A stretch of 64,000 bases of DNA, taken from Haloarchaeobius amylolyticus. GTDB taxonomy: Archaea > Halobacteriota > Halobacteria > Halobacteriales > Natrialbaceae. The DNA lies in the NCBI RefSeq assembly GCF_026616195.1, contig NZ_JANHDH010000001.1, positions 1,612,001-1,676,000 on the forward strand, read 5' to 3'. Both the position numbers and the translations under genes were made by a program. Shown one piece after another: positions 33,166 to 41,421 of the stretch. The notes under the pieces were generated by a model. It was not told where the DNA came from. It searched no databases and worked only from the letters and a program-made list of their open reading frames with translations. Numbering within the stretch: position 1 is the stretch's first letter; the number at the start of each line of letters is the position of its first letter.

Positions 33166-34181
33166 TCGAGGAACCCCTCCTCGCCGAACAGGCCGCGTGG
33201 TCTGACCAGCAGGATGAGCACCATCACGAGATACGGGACGATGCCGCCGATGTCCGCGCCGAGGACGCCGATGCCGGTGACCTCGGCCAGCGCGTCACCC
33301 ACGGCCGGCACGAGGAAGCGTGCCTCACCGATGAGCAGGCCGCTGACGACGCTCCCGAACAGGCTGCCGACGCCGCCGACGACGACCACGACGAACGCGA
33401 GGATGACGAACGTCTCGCCCATCGTCGTGTTCATCGTGTACTCCGGCGCGTAGAGCGCCCCGGCGAGGCCGGCGATGGCCGCCCCCACGAAGAACATCGT
33501 GGTGAAGCGGAACGGGAGGTTCACGCCGACGAACTCGGTCATCTCGCCGTCCTGCACCCCGGCCCGGACCGTCAGGCCGTAGTCCGTCTTCGAGATGAGC
33601 GCGTAGACGGCGACGACGGTCACGACCGCGACCGCGACGATGAACAGGCGGAACGCGCCCACCTGCGTCGGGCCGAGGTCGACGCTCGCCGCGAGCAACC
33701 CCGGCTTGTCGTAGCCGAGTGGCTGCGTGCCCCAGTGGCTCTCGATGACCTGTTCGATCATCATCGTCAGGCCGAACGTCGCCAGCAGGCTGACGATGGG
33801 GTCCTGGTCGTACAGGTAGCGCAGGACCGTCATCTCCAGCAACACGCCGACGACCCCGACGAAGACGGGGACGAGCACGAGCGCCGCCCAGAACGGCAGG
33901 CCGAACGTGACGACGACCGAGTAGGAGGCGTACGCACCCAGCATGAAGAACGCCCCGTGGGCGAAGTTCACGATGCCCATCAGCCCGAGGATGAGCGACA
34001 GCCCGAGCGTGATGAGCACCAGGACCATCCCGTAGACGAGGCCGCCGATGGCCTGGTCGATGAACAGCCCCGGGTCGACCGCCGCCGTGATGCCAAGCAG
34101 GACGAGCGTCACGACGCCGACCGCCCACCAGACGGGCGAGACGGCCACGAGACGCTCACGTGTGAAGGTGCTCGTGCTCAT
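33162..34181 (-). CDS. livH: LivH-type ABC transporter permease
   Basis: A 339-residue membrane protein with about eight helices. The blocks LGLMGIVNFAHGAFFMLGAY and KTDYGLTVRAGVQDGEMTEFVGVNL are the LivH signature and coupling loop. It begins six bases downstream of the substrate-binding protein gene and overlaps livM at its end. Confidence 0.92.
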   Translation of the reverse strand: MSTSTFTRERLVAVSPVWWAVGVVTLVLLGITAAVDPGLFIDQAIGGLVYGMVLVLITLGLSLILGLMGIVNFAHGAFFMLGAYASYSVVVTFGLPFWAALVLVPVFVGVVGVLLEMTVLRYLYDQDPIVSLLATFGLTMMIEQVIESHWGTQPLGYDKPGLLAASVDLGPTQVGAFRLFIVAVAVVTVVAVYALISKTDYGLTVRAGVQDGEMTEFVGVNLPFRFTTMFFVGAAIAGLAGALYAPEYTMNTTMGETFVILAFVVVVVGGVGSLFGSVVSGLLIGEARFLVPAVGDALAEVTGIGVLGADIGGIVPYLVMVLILLVRPRGLFGEEGFLE

Positions 34182-34187
34182 CGATGG

Positions 34188-35456
34188 TCAGAACGAACAC
34201 CCGGTGTCGGCCACGGACCGCGCCACGTCGTCCCCCGCGAACGTCTTCGTCGCGGTGAACCAGCGCTTGTAGGGGTCGTCCTGCATGTCGTCCCGCGGGA
34301 GCGCCTCCATGCTGAACGTCGGCTGGACGAGCTGGTGGTCGCCCTCGCGCCAGTACATCTTCCCGCCGCCCTTGATGTCCTTCGCGGGCGAGGAGACCTC
34401 GTGCCCCTCGAGGGCCGAGCGCATGTCCTCGGCGCCCGAGGAGTCGGCCCGGACCGCCGCCCGGACCGCCTGGTCCATCGCGACGTAGCCGAGGTAGTGC
34501 CGGACGTAGGGGCTGGTCTCGGAGTTCTCCGCGACGCGGGTCGCGAAGTCGTTGCTCGCGCTGTTGTCCACGCCGGGACCCCAGACCTGCCCGGCCGCGT
34601 CGAGCACGCTGGCGGCCTGCTTGTCGTTGTACACCGCGTCCTCGAGCTGGTGCATCGCGAGGACGTGGTTCTCCTGCATACCCTTGGCGACGAGCTGGTT
34701 GGTCGCCTTGCGGAGGTCGAGGCCGGCGACGAGCATCCCGATGCCGTCGGCGTCGGCGGACTTCGCCTCGTTGAGGTAGGGCGCGTAGTCGTCGTTGGGG
34801 AACGGCGTCGCGGACTTCCCGACGACGGTCTTGCCCTGGTTCTCGAGGATGCGCGTCACCGCCTCCTGGGCGGTCTGGCCCCACGAGTAATCGGAGTACA
34901 GCAGGTACCAGTTGTCCGCCTGGCCCGCCATCTCCTCGCCGATGGTCGCCGCGAGCATCGAGTTCGAGGTCGTCGGCCGGAAGACGTACTTCCCACAGCC
35001 GCTCCCGGTGAGCGCGTCGGAGTGCGCCCCGGTCGGGAAGTAGACGACCTCGTTCTGGGACGCCCACTCGCCCATCTTCAGGGCCACGCTGGAGGAGACC
35101 GCCCCCATGGTGAAGTCCGCCTCGTCCTCCGTGACCAGTTTCTTCATCCGGCTGACGCCGGTGCTCGGTTCGAGCTTCGTGTCCGCGGTGACGACGTCGA
35201 TGTCGACGCCGAGTTCGTCCTTCAGGTCCTCGACGGCCAGTTTCGCGCCGTCGAGCGCCGACTGTCCGAAGACGGCGAACGGTCCCGACAGGGACGTGGT
35301 GTACCCGACGGTGAGCGAGTCGGTGCCGCCGCCACCACCGCCCAGTCCCCCGAGACAGCCCGCGAGTCCGGTGAGGCCGGCCGCCCCGGCCGCGCCGAGC
35401 GTCTTCAGTGCAGTGCGTCTACTCGTTCCCGTGCCACGATTATTGGTGCCACCCAT
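34188..35456 (-). CDS. livJ: Substrate-binding lipoprotein of the Liv-type importer
   Basis: A 422-residue Tat lipoprotein: SRRTALKTLGAAGAAGLTGLAGC, then a Gly-rich linker and a periplasmic-binding-protein type I (Leu/Ile/Val- or amide-binding) domain starting LTVGYTTSLSGPFAVFG. The domain runs to the end. FmdD/UrtA/LivJ-like proteins bind branched amino acids, urea, short amides or aromatic acids; this sequence does not settle the ligand. It is the first gene of the operon, which ends in Lut genes, so a carboxylate fed to Lut is a reasonable guess. Start at ATG 35456 fits the TATA element at 35479-35487. Confidence 0.9.
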   Translation of the reverse strand: MGGTNNRGTGTSRRTALKTLGAAGAAGLTGLAGCLGGLGGGGGGTDSLTVGYTTSLSGPFAVFGQSALDGAKLAVEDLKDELGVDIDVVTADTKLEPSTGVSRMKKLVTEDEADFTMGAVSSSVALKMGEWASQNEVVYFPTGAHSDALTGSGCGKYVFRPTTSNSMLAATIGEEMAGQADNWYLLYSDYSWGQTAQEAVTRILENQGKTVVGKSATPFPNDDYAPYLNEAKSADADGIGMLVAGLDLRKATNQLVAKGMQENHVLAMHQLEDAVYNDKQAASVLDAAGQVWGPGVDNSASNDFATRVAENSETSPYVRHYLGYVAMDQAVRAAVRADSSGAEDMRSALEGHEVSSPAKDIKGGGKMYWREGDHQLVQPTFSMEALPRDDMQDDPYKRWFTATKTFAGDDVARSVADTGCSF

Positions 35457-35475
35457 GCCAACCAATTTCAAACCC

Positions 35476-35490
35476 GGTGCTATAAGCACC
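35476..35490 (-). promoter_or_regulatory. Liv-Lut operon promoter: 15-bp palindrome over the TATA box
   Basis: GGTGCTATAAGCACC has perfect 6-base arms around ATA. The core read on the minus strand (GCTTATAGC) lies 23-31 bases before the livJ ATG and is the obvious TATA box. A dimeric regulator bound here would directly block or modulate TBP binding for the whole seven-gene operon. Confidence 0.6.
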
Positions 35491-35718
35491 TATGGTAGCA
35501 TCCCACATACCTGCCATTGAATTAACGGTACAGTACTGGAATAATCAATTCTGTTAAATCGAAGTGCTAGTTTGCCGCAAAGTACCAAACTCTGTGCCGG
35601 TTCCCCGAACGGGCCCGCGTCGAGGAGCGTCGGGCCCGGTACCGACGGCGACGAGCCCGCTCGAACCGCACGGCGGCAGGGTGGAACCGCACGGGGCGCC
35701 CCCGCCGCGGCGAACGCA

Positions 35719-35727
35719 CTTTTTTAC
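35719..35727 (+). promoter_or_regulatory. TATA-like element of the TrkA gene
   Basis: CTTTTTTAC lies 24-32 bases before the ATG at 35751. Confidence 0.5.
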
Positions 35728-35750
35728 CCCCCGGTTGCGTAGCACACCCC

Positions 35751-36404
35751 ATGAAGTTCGTTATCGTGGGCTACGGTCGAGTCGGAACCCGAACCTGCCG
35801 CATCCTCGCGGAGGAGGGACACGAGGTCATCGTCGTCGACAACGACTACGACAAGGTCGAACGCGCACGTGAGGAGGGGTTCACCGTCGTCGAGGGCGAC
35901 GGCGAGGACGAGGACGTGCTCGAGGAGGCCGGCATCACCGACGCCGACGCCATCGCCGCGCTCACGCCAGACCTGAACGTGAACTTCACGGCCTGCATGG
36001 TCGGGAAACATCACGGTGCCCGCACCGTCCTCCGCATCGACGAGGACTACCGCGAGGACATCTACGAGAAGTACGCGAACGACGTGGACGAGGTCATCTA
36101 CCCCGAGCGCCTCGGCGCCGCGGGCGCGAAGACCGCCATGCTCGGCGGCGACTTCAACGTCCTCGCCGACATCACCGAGAAGCTCCAGTTCTCCGTCTTC
36201 GAGATCCCGGCGGACTCCCCGCTCGTCGGCAAGCGCGTCGTCGAGGTCGACCTCCCGGAGAAGGCTCGCATCTACGCGCACGGCCACGCCAACGAGTCGC
36301 TGACCATCCCGATGCCGACCACGAGCATCGAGGCCGGTGACCAGCTCGCCGTCGTCGTCGAGACCGAGCGTGTCGACGACGTGCGCGACGCACTGGCGGC
36401 CTGA
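35751..36404 (+). CDS. trkA: TrkA-type potassium uptake regulatory subunit
   Basis: A 217-residue RCK protein: N-terminal Rossmann domain (MKFVIVGYGRVGTRTCRILAE, with GxGxxG and acidic VVDNDYD at the end of strand 2) and a C-terminal TrkA_C domain (about 140-217, FEIPADSPLVGKRVVEVDLP). Such subunits bind NAD(H) or ATP and gate K+ transporters, which matters for cells that balance salt with potassium. No Trk/Ktr membrane subunit lies next to it. It has its own TATA element. Confidence 0.88.
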   Translation: MKFVIVGYGRVGTRTCRILAEEGHEVIVVDNDYDKVERAREEGFTVVEGDGEDEDVLEEAGITDADAIAALTPDLNVNFTACMVGKHHGARTVLRIDEDYREDIYEKYANDVDEVIYPERLGAAGAKTAMLGGDFNVLADITEKLQFSVFEIPADSPLVGKRVVEVDLPEKARIYAHGHANESLTIPMPTTSIEAGDQLAVVVETERVDDVRDALAA

Positions 36405-36762
36405 TACCGGCGGCGCTTCTTCGGGGTCGTCGAACGGGACAGCGACAGCTATCTTCGACCTGTCGAGAGGGGGGAAGGGGGGAGCGATGTGTGGGAGAGA
36501 CAGCGGTGTGCCGGGGTGCGCGCCGAGTGAGGATGGGATCGAGAGGCCGTCGGACCGCGCACCCGGTCGGGAGATTCCGCGGAGAGCGTATAAAACCTCG
36601 TCAGACACCCGTCAGACCGCGTCAGCCGCCCGTATGAACGCCGATGGTTCCAGCAGCGAGTGCCGGTATCTACGACGGCCGGGGCCGTTCCGGTGCCACC
36701 AGTGCGTGCCGAGGGCTGCCGGGGCGGCCACGCTTTTCCCGCCCGCGCGAGTCGGGGCGACC
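36405..36762. other. Intergenic region with a strong unassigned TATA box
   Basis: No separate gene is supported. A consensus-like GTATAAAAC at 36588-36596 is followed by an ATG at 36634, which is in frame with the aldolase gene and would add a 43-residue Cys/Arg-rich extension unlike the family. A weaker CTTTTCCC at 36733-36740 has the right distance to the preferred start at 36763. The region is otherwise GC-rich and featureless. Confidence 0.5.
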
Positions 36763-37638
36763 ATGCGAGGCACCGGACTACCACTCGTGACGCCCTTCAC
36801 CGACGACGAGACCATCGACGAGCCCGCCCTCCGGGACCTCGTCGGCTGGGTCGACGACGCCGGCGTGGACTTCGTCGTCCCCTGCGGGTCGAACAGCGAG
36901 GCCGCGATGCTCACGCCGACCGAACGGACCCGCGTCGTCGAGGTCGTCGCCGACGAGACAGACCTGCCCGTCCTCGCCGGGACCGGCCACCCCGGCCTGC
37001 ACGGGACACTGGAGCAGACGACCGCGGACGCGGCCGCCGGCGCGGACGCCGCGCTCGTCGTGACGCCCTTCTACCACCAGCACGACCAGGCCGCGCTGGC
37101 CAGCTACTACCGCGACGTGGCCGACGAGAGTGCCATCCCCGTGTACCTCTACAGCGTCCCGAAGTACACCGACACCGCGCTCGACCCGGAGACGGTCGGC
37201 GACCTCGCCACGCACCCGAACGTCCACGGCATCAAGGACTCCAGCGGGAGCCTCGAGGCGCTCCAGCGAACCGTCGACCGGACGGAGGAGGCGGACTTCG
37301 ACGTGCTCGTCGGGAGCGGGAGCATCTACGCCGCGGGGCTGGAGTACGGCGCCTCGGGCGGCGTGCTGGCGCTGGCGAACGTCGTGCCCGACCTCGCCAG
37401 CGAGGTGTACGCGCGCCACGAGTCGGGCGACACCGACGGGGGCCGCGCCCTGAACCAGTCGCTGGTCGAACTCAACCGTGCCGTGACCGCCGGGTACGGG
37501 GTGCCCGGGCTGAAGGCCGCGATGCGCCACCGCGGCCAACCCGCGGGCCGGACCCGGCGACCCTTCGAACCGGTCGCTGCCGACGCGGAAGCCGAACTCG
37601 CCTCACTCGTCGACGCCGCCCTCGACGCCGACGTCTGA
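36763..37638 (+). CDS. DapA-family aldolase/lyase
   Basis: A 291-residue class I aldolase of the dihydrodipicolinate synthase/N-acetylneuraminate lyase family. The pyruvate-binding GSNSEAAMLT block, the Tyr region VYLYSVPKYT and the Schiff-base Lys in HGIKDSSG are visible. Substrate cannot be fixed: members split or form 2-keto-3-deoxy sugars or make dihydrodipicolinate. The C-terminus is followed 36 bases inside by the end of the convergent TOBE regulator gene, an unusual overlap. The family-like start is MRGTGLPLVTPF. Confidence 0.88.
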   Translation: MRGTGLPLVTPFTDDETIDEPALRDLVGWVDDAGVDFVVPCGSNSEAAMLTPTERTRVVEVVADETDLPVLAGTGHPGLHGTLEQTTADAAAGADAALVVTPFYHQHDQAALASYYRDVADESAIPVYLYSVPKYTDTALDPETVGDLATHPNVHGIKDSSGSLEALQRTVDRTEEADFDVLVGSGSIYAAGLEYGASGGVLALANVVPDLASEVYARHESGDTDGGRALNQSLVELNRAVTAGYGVPGLKAAMRHRGQPAGRTRRPFEPVAADAEAELASLVDAALDADV

Positions 37639-38337
37639 GCCTGCGGTAGCCGCCGACTCCACGGCCACCGCCCGCGTCGCGGTCGCCTTCGCGGTCACGA
37701 CGACCGCGGCCCCGGGTTCGAGGCCCAGTCGGTCCACGCTGTCCATCGTCACCAGCGCCGACAGCGGCGCGTCCGCCCCCACGTCGACCGTGACCGTCGC
37801 GACCGCCTCGCCCGCCTCGACGTGCTCGACGGTCCCCTCGAAGCGGTTCCGGGCGCTCGTGCCGCCGGCCGGTGGCGCGTCGGCGGGTTCGTGCAGCGTC
37901 ACCGCGTCCGCCCGGAGCCACACCTGCACGTCGGTCGCCCCCGGCGGGACCAGCGCCCGTACCTGCCCGACCGCCGTCTCGACCGTGCCGAGTTCGCCGT
38001 CACGGGCGACGACCCGGCCGTCGAGGACCGTCTGCTCGGCCTCCGCGACACCGGCGAACTCGGCGCTGAGACGCTGGAAGCGCGCGAGCAGGTCGCGGGC
38101 CCGGGGCGTGAGCTGGCTGCCGCCGCCGCCCGAGCCGCCGCGAGTGCGCTCGACCAGCGAGCCGAACGCCTCCTCCAGCGACTGCAACCGGGCGAGCGAC
38201 CGGGCGTACGAGCGCCCGAGGTCGTCGGCCGCGCGGTTGAGCGAACCGGCGTCGTCGATGGCCCGCAGCAGCCGCGCGTCCTCGGCGCCGAAGGTCACGT
38301 CGCCCGCGCGCAGGCCGGCCTCGAAGTCGCCCTCCAT
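37603..38337 (-). CDS. ModE-like molybdate/tungstate-responsive regulator (HTH plus TOBE domains)
   Basis: A 244-residue protein: winged HTH of the LysR/ModE type (about 10-110, LLRAIDDAGSLNRAADDLGRSYARSLARLQSLEEAFG) followed by two TOBE/Mop-like domains (about 115-235, LVPPGATDVQVWLRADAVTL and LSALVTMDSVDRLGLEPGAAVVV). Mop domains bind molybdate or tungstate, so this is a sensor-repressor for the divergent wtpABC operon. The start MEGDFEAG at 38337 is preferred to an upstream one. A Gly-rich loop in the wing (RGGSGGGGS) is typical of ModE. Its 3' end overlaps the convergent aldolase gene. Confidence 0.88.
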   Translation of the reverse strand: MEGDFEAGLRAGDVTFGAEDARLLRAIDDAGSLNRAADDLGRSYARSLARLQSLEEAFGSLVERTRGGSGGGGSQLTPRARDLLARFQRLSAEFAGVAEAEQTVLDGRVVARDGELGTVETAVGQVRALVPPGATDVQVWLRADAVTLHEPADAPPAGGTSARNRFEGTVEHVEAGEAVATVTVDVGADAPLSALVTMDSVDRLGLEPGAAVVVTAKATATRAVAVESAATAGSDVGVEGGVDE

Positions 38338-38365
38338 GCCCGACCGTCCGCGAGCCGTCGGCAAA

Positions 38366-38400
38366 ACCGTTATGTCACGGCGGCCGGAACACCGTTGTAT
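38366..38400 (+). promoter_or_regulatory. wtpA promoter with a direct repeat
   Basis: CCGTTATGT at 38367-38375 and CCGTTGTAT at 38392-38400 form a degenerate direct repeat 25 bases apart in the 65-base divergent spacer. The first covers the expected TATA position (28-36 bases before the ATG at 38403) and the second abuts the start. They are the best candidate operator for the ModE-like regulator. Confidence 0.45.
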
Positions 38401-38402
38401 CT

Positions 38403-39413
38403 ATGTCGAAACAACGCTCCTCGCGCCGGTCCTTCCTCGCCGGCGCGGCGGCGACGGGAACCGCAGCACTGGCTGGCTGTCTCTCCTCGTTCACGGGGGG
38501 CGGTGGCGGCAACACCGCGACCATCTTCCACGCGGGCAGTCTCGCGGCACCCTTCGGTGACGCCGAGGAACCGTTCGAGGAGCAACAGGACGCCGACGTG
38601 GTCCGCGAGGCGAAGGGCTCGGTCGGGTCGACCCGGAAGATCACCGAGCAGGGCAAGTCCGCGGAGGTCCTCGGCGTCTCCGACTTCCGGCTCATCCGGG
38701 ACATGGTGCTGCCCGACTACGGCGAGTGGTACAGCATCTTCGCGACCAACTCGATGGCCATCGCCTACACCGACGAGTCGACGGGTGCCGACGAGTTCTC
38801 GACCGAGACCTGGTGGGAGGTCCTGACCCGGGACGACGTGACCTTCGCCCACAGCGACCCGGCGGTCGACCCGAACGGCTACCGGTCCCGGATGGCGATG
38901 AAACTCGGCGCCATCGAGTTCGAGGGCGAGCGTCTCTACGACGGATCGACCCGCGACGCCCTCATCGAGCAGTCGAACATCCCCTCGGGCACCGAGACGG
39001 AACTCATCGCCCAGCTCGAATCCGGCGAACTCGACTACGCGTGGCAGTACACGTCCGCGGGCGCGAGCCACGACGTGAACGTCATCGAGCTCCAGCCGGC
39101 GGTCAACCTCGCCGTGGCGGACCAGAAACACGCCAGACACTACGCGAAGGCGACGGTCGAGGCCGGCGGGAACACCTACACCGGCGCCCCCATCGCCTAC
39201 GGACTCACGGTCCCCGGCGTGGCCGAGAACCCCGACCTCGGCGCGCAGTGGGTCGAGTTCATGGCCAGCGAGGAGGGCAAGGGCATCTTAGAGGACAACG
39301 GGTTCTCGCCGGTCTCGCCGCTGGTCGTCCCCGAGAGCGGGAAGGGCAACGTGCCGGAGAACGTGATGGGCAAGGCCGAGGCGCGCTCGAGCCTCGGACC
39401 GCTCGAGCTGTAG
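38403..39413 (+). CDS. wtpA: Tungstate/molybdate-binding lipoprotein
   Basis: A 336-residue Tat lipoprotein (SRRSFLAGAAATGTAALAGC) of the WtpA/ModA class II family. Conserved blocks include IFHAGSLAAPF near the start, VLGVSDFRLIRDMVLPDYGEWYSIFATNSM and DPAVDPNGYRS. The family captures oxyanions outside the cell and passes them to WtpBC. The gene starts an operon with wtpB and wtpC and is divergent from a ModE-like regulator, which supports tungstate or molybdate over other anions. Confidence 0.9.
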   Translation: MSKQRSSRRSFLAGAAATGTAALAGCLSSFTGGGGGNTATIFHAGSLAAPFGDAEEPFEEQQDADVVREAKGSVGSTRKITEQGKSAEVLGVSDFRLIRDMVLPDYGEWYSIFATNSMAIAYTDESTGADEFSTETWWEVLTRDDVTFAHSDPAVDPNGYRSRMAMKLGAIEFEGERLYDGSTRDALIEQSNIPSGTETELIAQLESGELDYAWQYTSAGASHDVNVIELQPAVNLAVADQKHARHYAKATVEAGGNTYTGAPIAYGLTVPGVAENPDLGAQWVEFMASEEGKGILEDNGFSPVSPLVVPESGKGNVPENVMGKAEARSSLGPLEL

Positions 39414-39445
39414 CGCGGGGTTCTTCACCCCACACTCCCTGTTCG

Positions 39446-40432
39446 ATGGCGATGGAAGGACAGACGGCGACCGGACGCACCCCGATGAGCGAAACGCTCG
39501 GACGCGGCTCGCTCGCCGTCGCGGTCGCCACGGTCCAGCTCGCGGTCTTCGCCGGCCTGATCGCGCTCGACAGGCCGACGCTGTACGTCCCGTTCGCGCT
39601 CGCCAGCGCCGCCGCCCTGGGGTACGCGAGCGACCGGGGGTGGTTCGGGCTGGCGACCGCCAGCCTCGGGACCGTCCTGTTGCTCGCGCTCGCCCTGCCA
39701 CTCGGGCTGTTCGTCGCCCGCCAGAAGCCGGGGCTGGTCGCCGACGCGCTCACCGACCCGGCGGTCCACCAGATGCTCTACCTGACCATCTACGCGCCGC
39801 TGGTCGCCGCGGTCGCCGCCCTGCTGTTCGGCGTCCCGCTGGCGTACCTCCTCGCCAGAGGGTTCCCCGGCGACGCGGTCGTCGCGGCGCTCGTCGACCT
39901 CCCGCTGGTGGTCCCGCACTCGGTCGCCGGCATCCTCATCCTGTTCGGGTTCGGCCGCCGCGGGGTCCTCCCGGGCGTCTCGGTCCTCGGGACGATGGCC
40001 GGGATGGTGCTCGCGCTCGCGTTCGTCGCCGCGCCCTTCGCGGTCAATGCGGCCCGCGACGCCTTCGAGGCGGTCGACCCGCGACTGGAGTACGCCGCCC
40101 GGAGCCACGGCGCGAGCCAGGCCGACACGTTCCGCCGGGTGAGCCTCCCGCTGGCGAAACGCGGCATCGCGACCGGCGGCGTGCTGGCGTGGGCCCGCGG
40201 CGTCAGCGAGTTCGGCGCGGTCGCCATCGTCGCCTACACGGTCCAGTTCTTCTACCCGCCCGCGCTCGACACGGTGCCCGGCACCCACGCCCCGGTGTAC
40301 ATCTTCCAGCAGTACAACCAGTCCGGGCTCGACGAGTCCGGCGCGGTCGCGTTCGTCCTGCTCGTGCTGTCGCTGCTCATCTTCCTGCTCGTCCGGTGGC
40401 TCGGCTTCGGCCGGCTGGGTGGTGCCTCGTGA
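39446..40432 (+). CDS. wtpB: Tungstate/molybdate ABC transporter permease
   Basis: About 328 residues. After a soluble start and two extra helices (SLAVAVATVQLAVFAGLIAL and neighbours), the BPD-type permease domain begins near residue 110. It has the cytoplasmic loop block EYAARSHGASQADTFRRVSLPL that contacts the ATPase. Starts at 39446, 39452 or 39485 are all possible; the last removes a 13-residue leader. Its stop overlaps the wtpC GTG. The N-terminal two-helix extension makes it longer than the usual 250 residues. Confidence 0.88.
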   Translation: MAMEGQTATGRTPMSETLGRGSLAVAVATVQLAVFAGLIALDRPTLYVPFALASAAALGYASDRGWFGLATASLGTVLLLALALPLGLFVARQKPGLVADALTDPAVHQMLYLTIYAPLVAAVAALLFGVPLAYLLARGFPGDAVVAALVDLPLVVPHSVAGILILFGFGRRGVLPGVSVLGTMAGMVLALAFVAAPFAVNAARDAFEAVDPRLEYAARSHGASQADTFRRVSLPLAKRGIATGGVLAWARGVSEFGAVAIVAYTVQFFYPPALDTVPGTHAPVYIFQQYNQSGLDESGAVAFVLLVLSLLIFLLVRWLGFGRLGGAS

Positions 40433-41364
40433 GCCTCGACTTCGCGGTCCAGTCGCGGTTCACCGCCCCTGGCGCCGAGCCGTTCACGGTCGACGCCGAC
40501 CTCGCGGTCGAGACCGGGGAGACGCTGGTCGTCCTCGGCCCCAGCGGGAGCGGGAAGACCCTGCTGCTCGAATGCGTCGGCGGCCACCACGCCCACACCG
40601 GCCACGTCGCGAGCCACGGCCGGGACCTGAGCGACACCCCGCCCGAGGGCCGCGACTTCGGCTTCGTCTTCCAGGACTACGCGCTGTTCCCGCACATGAC
40701 CGCCCGCGAGAACGTCGCCTTCGGGGCGAAGTACCACGACGAGGTTGGCGACCCGGACGAACTCCTCGCCGACCTCGACGTGGGCGACCTCGCGGCCCGG
40801 TACCCGGACACCCTCTCGGGCGGCGAGCAACAGCGCGTCGCCCTCGCGCGCGCCCTCGCCATCGACCCCGACGTGTTGCTGCTCGACGAGCCGCTGTCGG
40901 CGCTCGACGCGCCGACCCGCCGGGGGCTCCGGGGCGACCTCGCCGACGTGCTCGCCGAGGTCACGGCGCTGTACGTCACGCACGACCGGACGACCGCCCG
41001 GGCGCTGGCCGACCGCGTGGCCGTCATGCGCGACGGACAGGTCGTCCAGGTCGGCACGCCAGACGCGGTGTTCGAGGAGCCGGCCACCGCGTTCGTGGCC
41101 CGGTTCGTCGGCGCGAACGTCCTCCCCGGGCGCCTCGTCGGCGCGAGGACGGACGCGGTCGCCATCCGCCCGGAACACGTCCGCCTCGGCGAGGGCGAGT
41201 ACACCGGCACGGTCGAGCGCGCCGCCCGCGAGGAGGCCGCGACCCGGGTGACGCTCGACGTGGACGGGGCCACGGTCGAGGCGCTGGTGCAGGGACCGCC
41301 GGCCGTCGGCGACTCGGTCGCGGTGGCCCTGCCGTCGGCACACGTCACCCCGCTCGACGGGTAG
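40429..41364 (+). CDS. wtpC: Tungstate/molybdate ABC transporter ATPase
   Basis: A 311-residue ATPase starting at a GTG that overlaps the wtpB stop (GTGA). Walker A is GPSGSGKT, the Q-loop region is FVFQDYALFPHMTARENV, the signature is LSGGEQQR, Walker B is VLLLDEPLSALD, and YVTHD is the H loop. A TOBE domain (about 230-311) closes the protein, typical of oxyanion importers that are inhibited by their own substrate. Confidence 0.92.
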   Translation: MSLDFAVQSRFTAPGAEPFTVDADLAVETGETLVVLGPSGSGKTLLLECVGGHHAHTGHVASHGRDLSDTPPEGRDFGFVFQDYALFPHMTARENVAFGAKYHDEVGDPDELLADLDVGDLAARYPDTLSGGEQQRVALARALAIDPDVLLLDEPLSALDAPTRRGLRGDLADVLAEVTALYVTHDRTTARALADRVAVMRDGQVVQVGTPDAVFEEPATAFVARFVGANVLPGRLVGARTDAVAIRPEHVRLGEGEYTGTVERAAREEAATRVTLDVDGATVEALVQGPPAVGDSVAVALPSAHVTPLDG

Positions 41365-41390
41365 CCGGCCCGACCGCCACCACCGACGGA

Positions 41391-41398
41391 AATATATC
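41391..41398 (+). promoter_or_regulatory. TATA-like element of the PQQ-propeller gene
   Basis: AATATATC lies 24-31 bases before the ATG at 41422. Confidence 0.5.
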
Positions 41399-41421
41399 TG
41401 TTTGTCGAGAGTATCGGGACG

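Noticed and set aside
36634-36762. Separate small Cys/Arg-rich gene before the aldolase
   Set aside because: The frame runs straight into the aldolase without a stop and its codons do not look like a halophilic protein.
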